DNA of 44,615 bases from an uncultured Verrucomicrobia subdivision 3 bacterium (GTDB taxonomy: Bacteria; Verrucomicrobiota; Verrucomicrobiia; Limisphaerales; UBA11358): positions 1 to 44,615 of the forward strand of contig CAIQEI010000074.1 in NCBI GenBank assembly GCA_903870815.1, read 5' to 3'. The translations under genes were made by a program, and so were the position numbers. Position 1 is the first letter of the stretch. Each line of letters starts with the position of its first letter. This document shows positions 27,908 to 36,941 of the stretch, one piece after another. The notes below the pieces were generated by a model that saw only the letters and a program-made list of their open reading frames with translations, did not search any database and was not told where the DNA came from.

Positions 27908-28377
27908 GGTTAGATAATAATTCCTTGCAATATGGGACAGGTGGGATACCTCCCTCCCTGCGCAACGGCTTGGTGAAATAAACGATTGCGGTGGTAATTT
28001 TGGCGGACAGAGTGCGCCTCCCACACCGACCACCGGGCAAATGTTAACTTCGTTTGGCGTTGTTCATGTTAGGACCATGGGTCCGGCAGCAGGGGCTCCC
28101 ACTTTGCCACTACTTTCCCGGAACTTGAACCAGGCGCAACGTACAATTCGCTGACGCTGACCGCGGTCGCGAATTAGGTGGAAAGCCGCAAAAGTGAGCG
28201 CCAGCCGTGCCCGACGTTCCGGGCGCGGAGGGTTTCCCGCGCGGGCAGGTTCAGGATCGGCTGCCACGAAAAAGCGCTCGTTCGGATCCGCCCGGCTACC
28301 AGCGGGCGCGGCCGGCTTTTATTGCCGCCAGGTTCAACCGTTCCATTCATAATACTGCAGGCTTGGTAAAATGCCGG

Positions 28378-28575
28378 CTACCGCACCTGCGGCACCCGGA
28401 TATCTCCCGTATGACCGATGACACCAAAAGCGGACAACAGCCACACGACCACGCAAATGACCACGACCACATTAAGGATCTGCTTGATTTTGCCATCCAT
28501 CGGAATGTAGCTGTTGACCAGCCATAGCAAAACGCCCACTACAATCAGGGTGATGATGAGGGAAGTTAACGGCAT
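28378..28575 (-). CDS. Small two-TM protein of the Thivi_2564 family type
   Basis: MPLTSLIITLIVVGVLLWLVNSYIPMDGKIKQILNVVVVICVVVWLLSAFGVI. Confidence 0.85.
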   Translation of the reverse strand: MPLTSLIITLIVVGVLLWLVNSYIPMDGKIKQILNVVVVICVVVWLLSAFGVIGHTGDIRVPQVR

Positions 28576-28818
28576 AAATCTCCTTTGGCTGAGACCGATA
28601 ATTTATAATTCATGGGCGAACCTACACCCCGGAGCGGAAGATCGCCATGGGGTATAACCCTACCGGTTTCAGCGCTGCGCCTCTGAGAGGCAGAAATGGC
28701 TTAAAAAGAAGTGGATAAAGCCCACCCGCCGCAACACCTGCCGAGGGAATATCGACATCTCAATAGTGTTTTCCCCTTGGCCACCCAGTTTGGAAATAGG
28801 TATCATGTTGGTAATATC

Positions 28819-29991
28819 ATGTTGCTCCAAGAGCTTTCCAATGCCGTCTCCGCCGAATTCCAAAAATACTATGGCCGGCCACCCCGGTGGATCGTGGCCG
28901 CTCCCGGTCGCGTCAATGTCATCGGCGAGCACACCGATTATAACGACGGATTCGTTTTGCCGATGGCCATCGAGCGTTACTGCGTTATGGCGGCGGACAG
29001 ACCATTGGATGGCCGGAATCTCATAAACCTGCGCAGCACGCTCGAAGCGGAAGAGGCTACAATTGATCTTTCGGCGCCAATCAAGCCCGGCATCCCCAAA
29101 TGGGGCAATTATGTGCGCGGGATGGTGGCCGGGTTTCTCGCCCGGGGGATCAATCCCGGCGGACTCGAGGTCCTGTTGCACTCCACTGTGCCGCCGGGCG
29201 GCGGCTTGAGCAGCAGCGCCGCGCTGGAGGTCGGCACCGCGACGTTGATCGAGGCCGTGACCGGCCAGCCGATTGACCCGGTTGAAAAGGCGTTGCTCGC
29301 GCAGAAAGCCGAACATGATTTTGCCGGCGTACCCTGCGGCATCATGGACCAGTTCATCTCCACCCTGGGACAAGCAGGCCATTTGCTGCTCCTCGACTGC
29401 CGCACGCGCAAAACGGAATTGATACCGATGAACGACCCCTCGGTGATGGTGCTCATCGTCAACACCAACGTGAAGCACGAGCTCGGTTCCGGCGAATATG
29501 CCAAACGCCGCGCCGAATGTGAATCGGCCGCGAACCTTCTGGGCGTGGCTTCGCTCCGCGACGCGACGCCGGACCAGCTGGAACGCGCCCGAGGGGAGAT
29601 GAGCGAAGTAATTTATCGGCGCGCACGGCACGTGATCAGCGAGATCGAGCGGACGGTTCACGCCGCCGAAGGCATCCGCGAGTCCAACTGGCCGGGCGTG
29701 GGCAACCTCATGTATGCCAGCCATTATTCGCTACGCGATGACTATGAAGTGAGCTGCCCGGAACTCGACACTGTTATAGATATTGTCGAGGACATCGGCT
29801 ATCGCGGCGGCGTCTATGGCTGCCGCATGACCGGCGGGGGTTTTGGCGGTTGCGTGGTGGCTTTGGTGAAGGCGAGTGCTGTGGAGGCCATCAGCCATAA
29901 AATTGCTGCAGAATATAAAATCCGCACTGGAATTGAAGCCGGCATCTTCAGTTCCCGCCCCGCGGCCGGGGCCACAGTTATAAAAGGATGA
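28819..29991 (+). CDS. galK: Galactokinase
   Basis: ATG at 28819: MLLQELSNAVSAEFQKYYGRPPRWIVAAPGRVNVIGEHTDYNDGFVLPMAI (galactokinase signature); VPPGGGLSSSAALEVGTA; CRMTGGGFGGCVVALV. Confidence 0.95.
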   Translation: MLLQELSNAVSAEFQKYYGRPPRWIVAAPGRVNVIGEHTDYNDGFVLPMAIERYCVMAADRPLDGRNLINLRSTLEAEEATIDLSAPIKPGIPKWGNYVRGMVAGFLARGINPGGLEVLLHSTVPPGGGLSSSAALEVGTATLIEAVTGQPIDPVEKALLAQKAEHDFAGVPCGIMDQFISTLGQAGHLLLLDCRTRKTELIPMNDPSVMVLIVNTNVKHELGSGEYAKRRAECESAANLLGVASLRDATPDQLERARGEMSEVIYRRARHVISEIERTVHAAEGIRESNWPGVGNLMYASHYSLRDDYEVSCPELDTVIDIVEDIGYRGGVYGCRMTGGGFGGCVVALVKASAVEAISHKIAAEYKIRTGIEAGIFSSRPAAGATVIKG

Positions 29992-30091
29992 AAGCGCCCC
30001 TCAAACCGGCCATCCCCCATGGGAAGGTGTCCCGGAGGACGGATCAGGAGGAAGTCAGGACGCTCTGATAGCAATTGAGCATGGAGAATCT

Positions 30092-31777
30092 TTATTTTTG
30101 CGCGGGCTCGGCGTCTTTCACGCAACGAAAGCCGAGATGGTTGCTGCCGGTGTCAATGTCGCCCTTGCCGCGCGTTCCCATCATGTAGCGGGTGCAATAC
30201 TGGTCGGTGCAAAGGAAGGAACCGCCGCGCTGCACCCGCTGGGGCTGGTCATCGCCGGGGTTGTAGCTTGTCTGGGGGCCCTGCGGATTGCGTGCCACGG
30301 TCACGCCGGCCAGCTTGAGCCGCGCATAATAGTCGGGCCGATACCAGTCGCTGCACCATTGCCAGACATTGCCGGCCATATCGTAAAGGCCATAACCGTT
30401 CGGCGGAAACTGACCGACCGGCGCCAGGCCAGCGAAACCATCCGCGCCGGTGTCATTCATCGGGAAACGGCCCTCGTAGATATTCGCCATCCATTTGCCG
30501 CCGGGGCGCAATTCATCGCCCCACGCATAGGTTTTCCCCGCCAGGCCGCCGCGCGCGGCGAATTCCCATTCCGCCTCGGTGGGCAGCCGCTTGCCAGCCC
30601 ATTTCGCGTAGGCGACCGCATCGGCATAGGCGACCTGGACGACCGGATAGCTTCCCCTGCCCTGCAAGTTGCTGTCCGGCCCGGTGGGGTGACGCCAGTT
30701 CGCGCCGTGCACATAGCGCCACCACTGAAAATAATCGTCCAGCGAAACGGCGTTGGTCGTGGGAGTGAAGACGGTGGAACCCGCCACGAGGTTTTCCGGC
30801 GGCGCGGTTGGAAATTGCTCCTTGGTCGGGGGAATTTCAGCAATGGTGATGTAACCGGTGGCCTGAACAAAACGGGCAAACTCGTCGTTGCTCACGTCAT
30901 ATTTATCCATCCAGAATCCGTCCACATAAACGCGGTGGATGGGCTGCGAATCCTTCACGGAGTCCACGGTGGCGACGGAACAAATGCCGTCGCTGGGAGC
31001 GAGCCCGCCCATTGAGAATTCGCCGCCGGGGATCCACACCATGCCGGGCGGCGCGTTGGTGGGCGCCGGATTTTTATTGGGAATCGTGGGGCCAAAGGGG
31101 TTGAACTTCGGCGGCAGGGAGGCACCGGCGGTGTCGACGTCAAGCTGGGCCGGCTGAGCCTGCGCGGACAGCAGCAGCAACGCGGAGACCGAGGCGGTCA
31201 TGGCGGCGCGGGTGAAGGAAGATTTCTTTGAGGCGGCCCGGGCCGGGGCGGTTTTGCCGCGCGGGCTGGCGGCGGCGGGGGTGGATTTCACCACGATACG
31301 CGGCTGCGGCGCCGGCCTGGCCGGCTTCACATTCTTGACCTGGCGGATCGGAACTTTTTTTGACCGGGAAGTCATTTCTATTTCCGGCTCCGGCTCGGCG
31401 CCGGCGGCCAGCCAGGTGATGGCCTGCTCATAACCGTCGAAGGCCTGAACCTTCCAGCCGCGCAAGGTGGCGATGAAGGAGAACAGCCGGGCGCGATGAT
31501 GCGGGTCGGAGCCGTAAAGCACAGCCAGCCGGTCCTGGTGGGTGAACCCGATATCGTGAAACGTATTGACCAGGATGACCAGGTCGTTGGGCGCGAACAC
31601 CGGCTTGGGGCCCGGATGCAGTTCGCGCAGATCGAGCAACGCCTGATGGATGCTGCGTTTCCAACAGGAGCGGGCCAATTGCGCCAGCGCGGCCTGGCTG
31701 GCCTCGAGGTCGAAATGGCCGTGCGCCCCCAAGCGGATGAATTCCTGGGCGCGGATGATTTGAAGTTCCATTGGCAT
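30092..31777 (-). CDS. SpoIIAA/STAS-like domain fused via a TM/signal-like segment to a formylglycine-generating-enzyme (SUMF1/FGE) domain
   Basis: N-terminal MPMELQIIRAQEFIRLGAHGHFDLEASQAALAQLARS...LRGWKVQAFDGYEQAITWLAAG; hydrophobic AAMTASVSALLLLSAQAQPAQ; FGE domain PPGMVWIPGGEFSMGG...GKRLPTEAEWEFAARGG...MAGNVWQWCSDWY...RVQRGGSFLCTDQYCTRYMMGTRGKGDIDTGSNHLGFRCV. Confidence 0.88.
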   Translation of the reverse strand: MPMELQIIRAQEFIRLGAHGHFDLEASQAALAQLARSCWKRSIHQALLDLRELHPGPKPVFAPNDLVILVNTFHDIGFTHQDRLAVLYGSDPHHRARLFSFIATLRGWKVQAFDGYEQAITWLAAGAEPEPEIEMTSRSKKVPIRQVKNVKPARPAPQPRIVVKSTPAAASPRGKTAPARAASKKSSFTRAAMTASVSALLLLSAQAQPAQLDVDTAGASLPPKFNPFGPTIPNKNPAPTNAPPGMVWIPGGEFSMGGLAPSDGICSVATVDSVKDSQPIHRVYVDGFWMDKYDVSNDEFARFVQATGYITIAEIPPTKEQFPTAPPENLVAGSTVFTPTTNAVSLDDYFQWWRYVHGANWRHPTGPDSNLQGRGSYPVVQVAYADAVAYAKWAGKRLPTEAEWEFAARGGLAGKTYAWGDELRPGGKWMANIYEGRFPMNDTGADGFAGLAPVGQFPPNGYGLYDMAGNVWQWCSDWYRPDYYARLKLAGVTVARNPQGPQTSYNPGDDQPQRVQRGGSFLCTDQYCTRYMMGTRGKGDIDTGSNHLGFRCVKDAEPAQK

Positions 31778-31868
31778 ATTGGTGACAAAATAAACCGGGC
31801 TCCTCACTGTGACAACACAACAAAATCGTTGAAAGGTTGAGGAGTTGAAGCGGTTTCCTTCAAAATCA

Positions 31869-31891
31869 CGGCGGTCATAGACCGCCGCTAC
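31869..31891 (-). repeat. Single GTAG-headed REP-like hairpin
   Basis: Reverse strand GTAG-CGGCGGTC-TAT-GACCGCCG, 8-bp perfect stem with 3-nt loop. Confidence 0.8.
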
Positions 31892-32009
31892 AACCAAAGC
31901 CAACTTTTGCAGAGGTCTCTAAGAACTGGGTTAAGTTGCACCCCAGGCTAATTGCGGCTCGCTATTTAGTTTGTATTGCCGGCGCCCGCATGATGCACTG
32001 CCCAAAACG

Positions 32010-34145
32010 ATGAAAGCCTGCTTCCGATTTTTGCTCCGGGTCGGGTTCCGTTTCCGGGCCTATAACCTGGACGCGCTGAAGACGCCCGGGCCGGTGCTGC
32101 TGGTTCCCAATCATCTTTCCTGGATTGACTGGCTGTTTCTCTGGGTCGTTCTGGATGGGGATTGGAAGTTTGTCACCTCGAGCATCTCGGCGCAGGCGAG
32201 CTGGCTGCATCGGGTGCTGATGATCAACCGCTACACCCTCCCGGTTGATACCCGTTCGCCTTACGCAGTAAAGCACATGGCGGAGTATCTGAAAGGCGGC
32301 GGGCGGCTGGTACTCTTTGCGGAAGGGCGCCTCTCGCGCACGGGCACCTTGATGAAGCTTTTTGACGGGACCGGATTCTTGATTTTCAAAACGAAGGCGA
32401 AAGTCATCACCGCCCGCCTGCGCGGCGCCGAATCCCTGCCCTATTCCCCTAATCCCGGCTCAAAAAAGATTTTTCCGGAAGTAACCATTCATTTCAGCGC
32501 CCCGCTGACCGCGCCTGAGCTGGGTGAAATCAGCACCGGCGGCGCGCGGACACGGCTGACGAGCTGGCTCCGCGACCTGATGGTCCGACAGCAGTTTGAA
32601 GTCGAGATGGAATTTGGTCCACCGAATCTGCTCGCGGCGGTGGCGGAGACCGCCCGCAAACGCCCGGGCCAGATCATTCTCGAAGACGCGATGTCAAAGT
32701 CGCTCACCTATCGAAAACTGATGGCGGGGGCGGACGTGTTGTCGCAGGCCCTGCATCGGGAAGTTGCGGGCGGAGGACGGGTGGGCCTGCTCCTGCCCAA
32801 TGTCAGTGCGACGCCAACAACCATTCTCGCGTTGTGGAGCCTGGGGAAAGTGCCCGCCGTGCTGAATTATTCCTCAGGAACGCCCACGATGCTCGCGTGC
32901 GCGGAACTAGCCGGACTGAAGCACATCATCAGTTCAAAGGCTTTTCTGGAACGCGCTAAAATCAAGGGCGAGGATTTTGTGAAAGCGGGCATCGGCCTGA
33001 TTTACCTGGAAGACGTGCGCGCCGGCGTCACCGGATTGCAAAAGTTCGGCGCCTTGCTCCGGCAGGTTTTCCACTGGCCAGCTGCCAGCAACCGTTCGTT
33101 CCCCGCAGCAACCACCGCCGTGGTGGTTTTCACGAGCGGTTCGGAAGGCGTTCCCAAAGGCGTCGAGCTAACGCACGGAAACATCCTCGCCAACATCCGC
33201 CAGATGCTGGCGGTCACCGACATCACCGACGGCGACCGGCTCTTCAACTGCCTGCCGCTGTTTCACAGTTTCGGGCTGTCGGTGGGGACCTTTCTGCCGC
33301 TGGTGCGCGGAATCCATCTCTTCCTCTATCCTTCGCCCCTGCATTATCGCATGGTGCCGGCCGCGTTTTACGAACACGACTGCACGGTGTTCATCAGCAC
33401 CAACACTTTTCTGAACGGCTATGCGCGCAAGGCGCATCCCTACGATTTTCGCAGCCTGCGGTATCTTTTTGCGGCCGCCGAAAAGTTGCAGGAAGCCACC
33501 GCACTCACCTGGTCGCAGAAATACGGCGTGCGCATTCTCGAAGGTTATGGTGCGACGGAGTGTGCTCCCTGCGTGAGCGTCAACACCCCGCTGGAACCAC
33601 GCTACGGCTCCGTGGGGCGACTCTTGCCAGGAATGGAAGCCAAATTAGAGCCGGTAGAAGGCGTGACCAAGGGCGGACGGCTCTTCGTGCGCGGACCGAA
33701 TGTGATGAAAGGTTATTTGAACACAGAGGCAAACGCGAAGTTTCAGGCTCTCGGCGGGTGGTATGACACCGGCGACATCGTGAGCCTGGATGCGGAGGGT
33801 TATCTCGACATTCTGGGCCGGATGAAACGCTTTGCCAAAGTCAGCGGCGAGATGGTCAGTCTAACGGCGGTCGAAGACGCGCTCGCAGGGGTGTTTCCGC
33901 AATATGGCCTGCACTGCCAGATTGCCGTCATCACGCGCCCCGAAGAAAACAAAGGCGAAGCCCTCATCGCGGTGACCAACGAACCGAAACTGACCATGGA
34001 TGAAATCCGCGACGCCATCAAAGCGAAGGGTCTGTCAAATTTGAGCATTCCGCGCGAGATCAAGGTGGTGCCGGAAATTCCCAAGCTCGGCACCGGCAAG
34101 GTTAACCACCGCGAACTTCAAGCCCAGTTGTCCGCCGCGAAATAA
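32010..34145 (+). CDS. Bifunctional 1-acylglycerophosphate/lysophospholipid acyltransferase + acyl-ACP/acyl-CoA synthetase (Aas-like)
   Basis: PlsC-type VLLVPNHLSWIDWLF (NHxSxxD variant) and LVLFAEGRLSRTGTLMKLFDGTGF; AMP-binding VVVFTSGSEGVPKGVELTHGNILAN, LEGYGATECAPCVSVNTP, WYDTGDIVSLDAEGYLDILGRMKRFAKVSGEMVSL. Confidence 0.93.
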   Translation: MKACFRFLLRVGFRFRAYNLDALKTPGPVLLVPNHLSWIDWLFLWVVLDGDWKFVTSSISAQASWLHRVLMINRYTLPVDTRSPYAVKHMAEYLKGGGRLVLFAEGRLSRTGTLMKLFDGTGFLIFKTKAKVITARLRGAESLPYSPNPGSKKIFPEVTIHFSAPLTAPELGEISTGGARTRLTSWLRDLMVRQQFEVEMEFGPPNLLAAVAETARKRPGQIILEDAMSKSLTYRKLMAGADVLSQALHREVAGGGRVGLLLPNVSATPTTILALWSLGKVPAVLNYSSGTPTMLACAELAGLKHIISSKAFLERAKIKGEDFVKAGIGLIYLEDVRAGVTGLQKFGALLRQVFHWPAASNRSFPAATTAVVVFTSGSEGVPKGVELTHGNILANIRQMLAVTDITDGDRLFNCLPLFHSFGLSVGTFLPLVRGIHLFLYPSPLHYRMVPAAFYEHDCTVFISTNTFLNGYARKAHPYDFRSLRYLFAAAEKLQEATALTWSQKYGVRILEGYGATECAPCVSVNTPLEPRYGSVGRLLPGMEAKLEPVEGVTKGGRLFVRGPNVMKGYLNTEANAKFQALGGWYDTGDIVSLDAEGYLDILGRMKRFAKVSGEMVSLTAVEDALAGVFPQYGLHCQIAVITRPEENKGEALIAVTNEPKLTMDEIRDAIKAKGLSNLSIPREIKVVPEIPKLGTGKVNHRELQAQLSAAK

Positions 34146-34149
34146 GCGA

Positions 34150-35409
34150 TCAGGCGGACCGGGAATCGCCAGGCCCGCCCCGCTTTGTTTTCAAGGCAAG
34201 CGCCAGCCAAAGAACGGCCGCTACGATCAAGGCCACGGGCAAAATCAGAACGGCCTTCGACAAATTTCCGCCCAAGGAATCCGCCAAACGGCCGACAATC
34301 TCCGGCGACCACATATCGCCAAACAAGTGAATCGTGAAAATGGAAACCGCCATGGCGCTGGCGCGAAGATTCAACGGCGCCGTTTCCAGGATCAGCGTAT
34401 TGACCGGTCCGGTGGACAGGAACAGGAAGAACATGGCGGCCGCCAGAAACGTCATGGACCAAAAGGTTGATGCAGCGAGGAACGCGCCATACGCCAACGG
34501 CACGGCAACCAGCACCGAGAGCCCGAGTGTCCACGCGTAGCCGGCAGGATTCCGCTTTTGCCACGCCGTCGCGGCAAATCCGCCGATTAATGTGCCCACA
34601 AGTCCGGCGACCACGAGCACGGCGCCAAAAAATTCGGCCGCATTTTCCACGGCCACGCCATGGGCGCGATGCAGGAAGGTCGGCCCCCAATGACCGAACG
34701 CACCGAGCGCAAACGTGTAAGCGGTGTAGCCCAGCACCACGAGCACATATTCCGGGATACGAATCAGGTTAACGAGGTCGCGGAGGGAAGGTTTTTTTAC
34801 CGCGGCCACAGCTTTGCCATCAGACTGGCCGCGTTTGAGCTCAGCGAAGGGCAACATCACGAGCGCGAGGAACAACCCGGGCACACCCGCCCAAATGAAG
34901 GCATGCCGCCAGCCCCAGTGCGCGGCGATGAACCCGCCCATAATGGTGCCGAGAGCCGCGCCGACGGGAATGGCGACGTAGAAAATAGTCAGCGCGTTGT
35001 TCCGTTTTGCCGGGGCATAGCTGTCAGAAATTAGACCCGGACTGATGGTCGCATAGCTCGCTTCGCCGACGCCGACGAGCACCCGAAACGCAATCAAGAC
35101 CGCAAACGTCGCCGCAAATCCGGTCAGGACCGTGCCCACGCTCCACACCAAAATGCCCGTGGCGATGAGCCACTTGCGTGAACCGCGATCACCCAGCCAG
35201 CCGAAGACCGGCGACGTGACGAAATAGCCGATCATGAACGCCGTCACGAGCCGCCCGGCCTGACCGTCATTGAGGCCGAGATCTTTTTGCAACGGGGTCA
35301 ACACCGCCGAGAGCACAAAACGGTCGAGATAATTGAACAGGTTCAGGCCGGTGAGGATGAACAGAATCCAGGCGGGCGAGAGCTGCTTGCGGGCGGCGGA
35401 AGCGGTCAT
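34150..35409 (-). CDS. MFS transporter, Spinster (Spns)-like
   Basis: LTGLNLFNYLDRFVLSAVLTPLQKDLGLNDGQAGRLVTAFMIGYFVTSPVFGWLGDRGSRKWLIATGILVWSVGTVLTGFA; VGVGEASYATISPGLISDSYAPAKRNNALTIFYVAIPVGAALG matches the Spns-like pattern. Confidence 0.88.
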   Translation of the reverse strand: MTASAARKQLSPAWILFILTGLNLFNYLDRFVLSAVLTPLQKDLGLNDGQAGRLVTAFMIGYFVTSPVFGWLGDRGSRKWLIATGILVWSVGTVLTGFAATFAVLIAFRVLVGVGEASYATISPGLISDSYAPAKRNNALTIFYVAIPVGAALGTIMGGFIAAHWGWRHAFIWAGVPGLFLALVMLPFAELKRGQSDGKAVAAVKKPSLRDLVNLIRIPEYVLVVLGYTAYTFALGAFGHWGPTFLHRAHGVAVENAAEFFGAVLVVAGLVGTLIGGFAATAWQKRNPAGYAWTLGLSVLVAVPLAYGAFLAASTFWSMTFLAAAMFFLFLSTGPVNTLILETAPLNLRASAMAVSIFTIHLFGDMWSPEIVGRLADSLGGNLSKAVLILPVALIVAAVLWLALALKTKRGGPGDSRSA

Positions 35410-35617
35410 TGGCGGCAAAGCTATTCATTACCGTGCGGAATCGCAAATGGAGAAACTTTGAGCGGCAGCGAAAACATAGGGTCGCTGATGAGGGCGTGGC
35501 TTAGAATTACGCGAGGCGCTGTATTCTAGGCAATAGACTGGGTGACCAGCTTTGTTGATTGACTCCTACTTGAAGAACAGTAAAAGTGATAAGTCACGTC
35601 CCAACAACAGCTCATCC

Positions 35618-36634
35618 ATGAAAAACATCTTATTGCCCCTTTTGTTATCACTCGCGGTCGTGGCTGCCCGCGCTAACGAACCTTACCATTTTATTAAGGA
35701 AATACCCATTGGCGGTGACGGCGGCTGGGACGCGTTGACGGTGGATTCCGCTGCCCATCGGCTTTACGTTTCGCACGCGACGAAGGTGGTGGTCATTGAC
35801 CTGAAGCGCGACCTGATCATCGGCGAAATCACCAATACGCCGGGCGTTCACGACATTGCAGTCGCGCCGAAATTGAACCGCGCCTTCGTCAGCGGCGGCC
35901 GGGAAAACAAGGTCACCATCGCGGACACAAAGTCTTTGCAGACAAACGCCAAAGTGGACACGGGCGAAAATCCGGACGCGATGCTATTTGAGCCGGGACA
36001 AAGCGAAGTGTATGCGTTTAATGGACGCGGCCAGTCGGCAACGGTGATTTCCGCCAAATCGGGAAAAGTCGTCGCCACGATTCCGCTCGGCGGCAAACCG
36101 GAATTTGCGAAGGCGGATCCCAAGGCCGGCCGGGTTTACGACAATCTTGAGGACAAAAGCGAAGTTGCGGTCATTGACACAAAAACCCATGCGGTCGTCA
36201 ACCGCTGGCCGATTGCACCGGGCGAAAGCGCATCGGGGCTGGCGATCGACCTGAAAAATCACCGGCTCTTCCTCGGCTGCGACAACCACCTGATGGTCAT
36301 GATGGACTGCACCAGCGGCAAGGTGCTCGCCACCGCGCCCATTGGCGAAGGCGTAGATGGGGCGGCGTTTGATCCCGGCACCCAGTTCGCTTTTGCCTCG
36401 TGCGGCCAGACCGCGACCGTCACGATTGCGCGGGAAGACGCGGACAAACTCACCGTCGTTCAAGTGCTGAATACCGAGCGCGGCGCACGGACGATGGCAC
36501 TTGACCCGGCCACGCACAAAATATATCTCGCCACCGCCAAAATGGAACCACCGCCGGAAGGTCAGCGACGCGGAAAAATCATTCCGGGCACGTTCAAAGT
36601 TCTCGTCTACGGCATGGACGAGCCGAAGAAATAG
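35618..36634 (+). CDS. Secreted YncE-like beta-propeller protein
   Basis: ATG at 35618: MKNILLPLLLSLAVVAARANEPYHFIKEIPIGGDGGWDALTVDSAAHRLYVSHATKVVVIDL...; repeated VIDTKTHAVVNRWPI type blades. Confidence 0.9.
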   Translation: MKNILLPLLLSLAVVAARANEPYHFIKEIPIGGDGGWDALTVDSAAHRLYVSHATKVVVIDLKRDLIIGEITNTPGVHDIAVAPKLNRAFVSGGRENKVTIADTKSLQTNAKVDTGENPDAMLFEPGQSEVYAFNGRGQSATVISAKSGKVVATIPLGGKPEFAKADPKAGRVYDNLEDKSEVAVIDTKTHAVVNRWPIAPGESASGLAIDLKNHRLFLGCDNHLMVMMDCTSGKVLATAPIGEGVDGAAFDPGTQFAFASCGQTATVTIAREDADKLTVVQVLNTERGARTMALDPATHKIYLATAKMEPPPEGQRRGKIIPGTFKVLVYGMDEPKK

Positions 36635-36747
36635 ATTTCTGCGCAGACTAGTCGTAGAAAACGAACAGAAGACCGCGAACGGTCACGGGGATACATTGTT
36701 CACCACAAAAAGCCCATCTTGATGTGGGTGCGGGCCCTTCGGGGTTG

Positions 36748-36765
36748 ATGGGGTGAACCCGCCTT
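36748..36765. promoter_or_regulatory. Degenerate third copy of the ATGGGGTGAACACCCCAT site upstream of a PAS gene
   Basis: ATGGGGTGAACCCGCCTT, 15/18 identical to the reverse complement of the palindrome at 21943/25170. Confidence 0.4.
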
Positions 36766-36941
36766 CACCGTATATTCGTTTGCTTGGCTGAGTAGCCGGT
36801 TAGGTAACCTGAAATAATAATTAAGCTTAAAAGCGATGTTGTTTATACGGCCGATTCCGATCGGTGACGAATTTTATTTGTATTTTCCGGGAATCAGGCG
36901 AGTTTGCCTCAAAGCGGTTTAAATTGAAGGATCTAAAAGGC

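Noticed and set aside
28669-29724. 351-aa minus-strand ORF
   Set aside because: Antisense to galactokinase, which has clear signatures.
30098-31015. 305-aa plus-strand ORF
   Set aside because: Antisense to the FGE domain gene.
36727-36769. Riboswitch before the PAS gene
   Set aside because: A GCGGG/CCCGC hairpin is present but does not match any riboswitch consensus I can recognise; kept only as a degenerate regulatory site.
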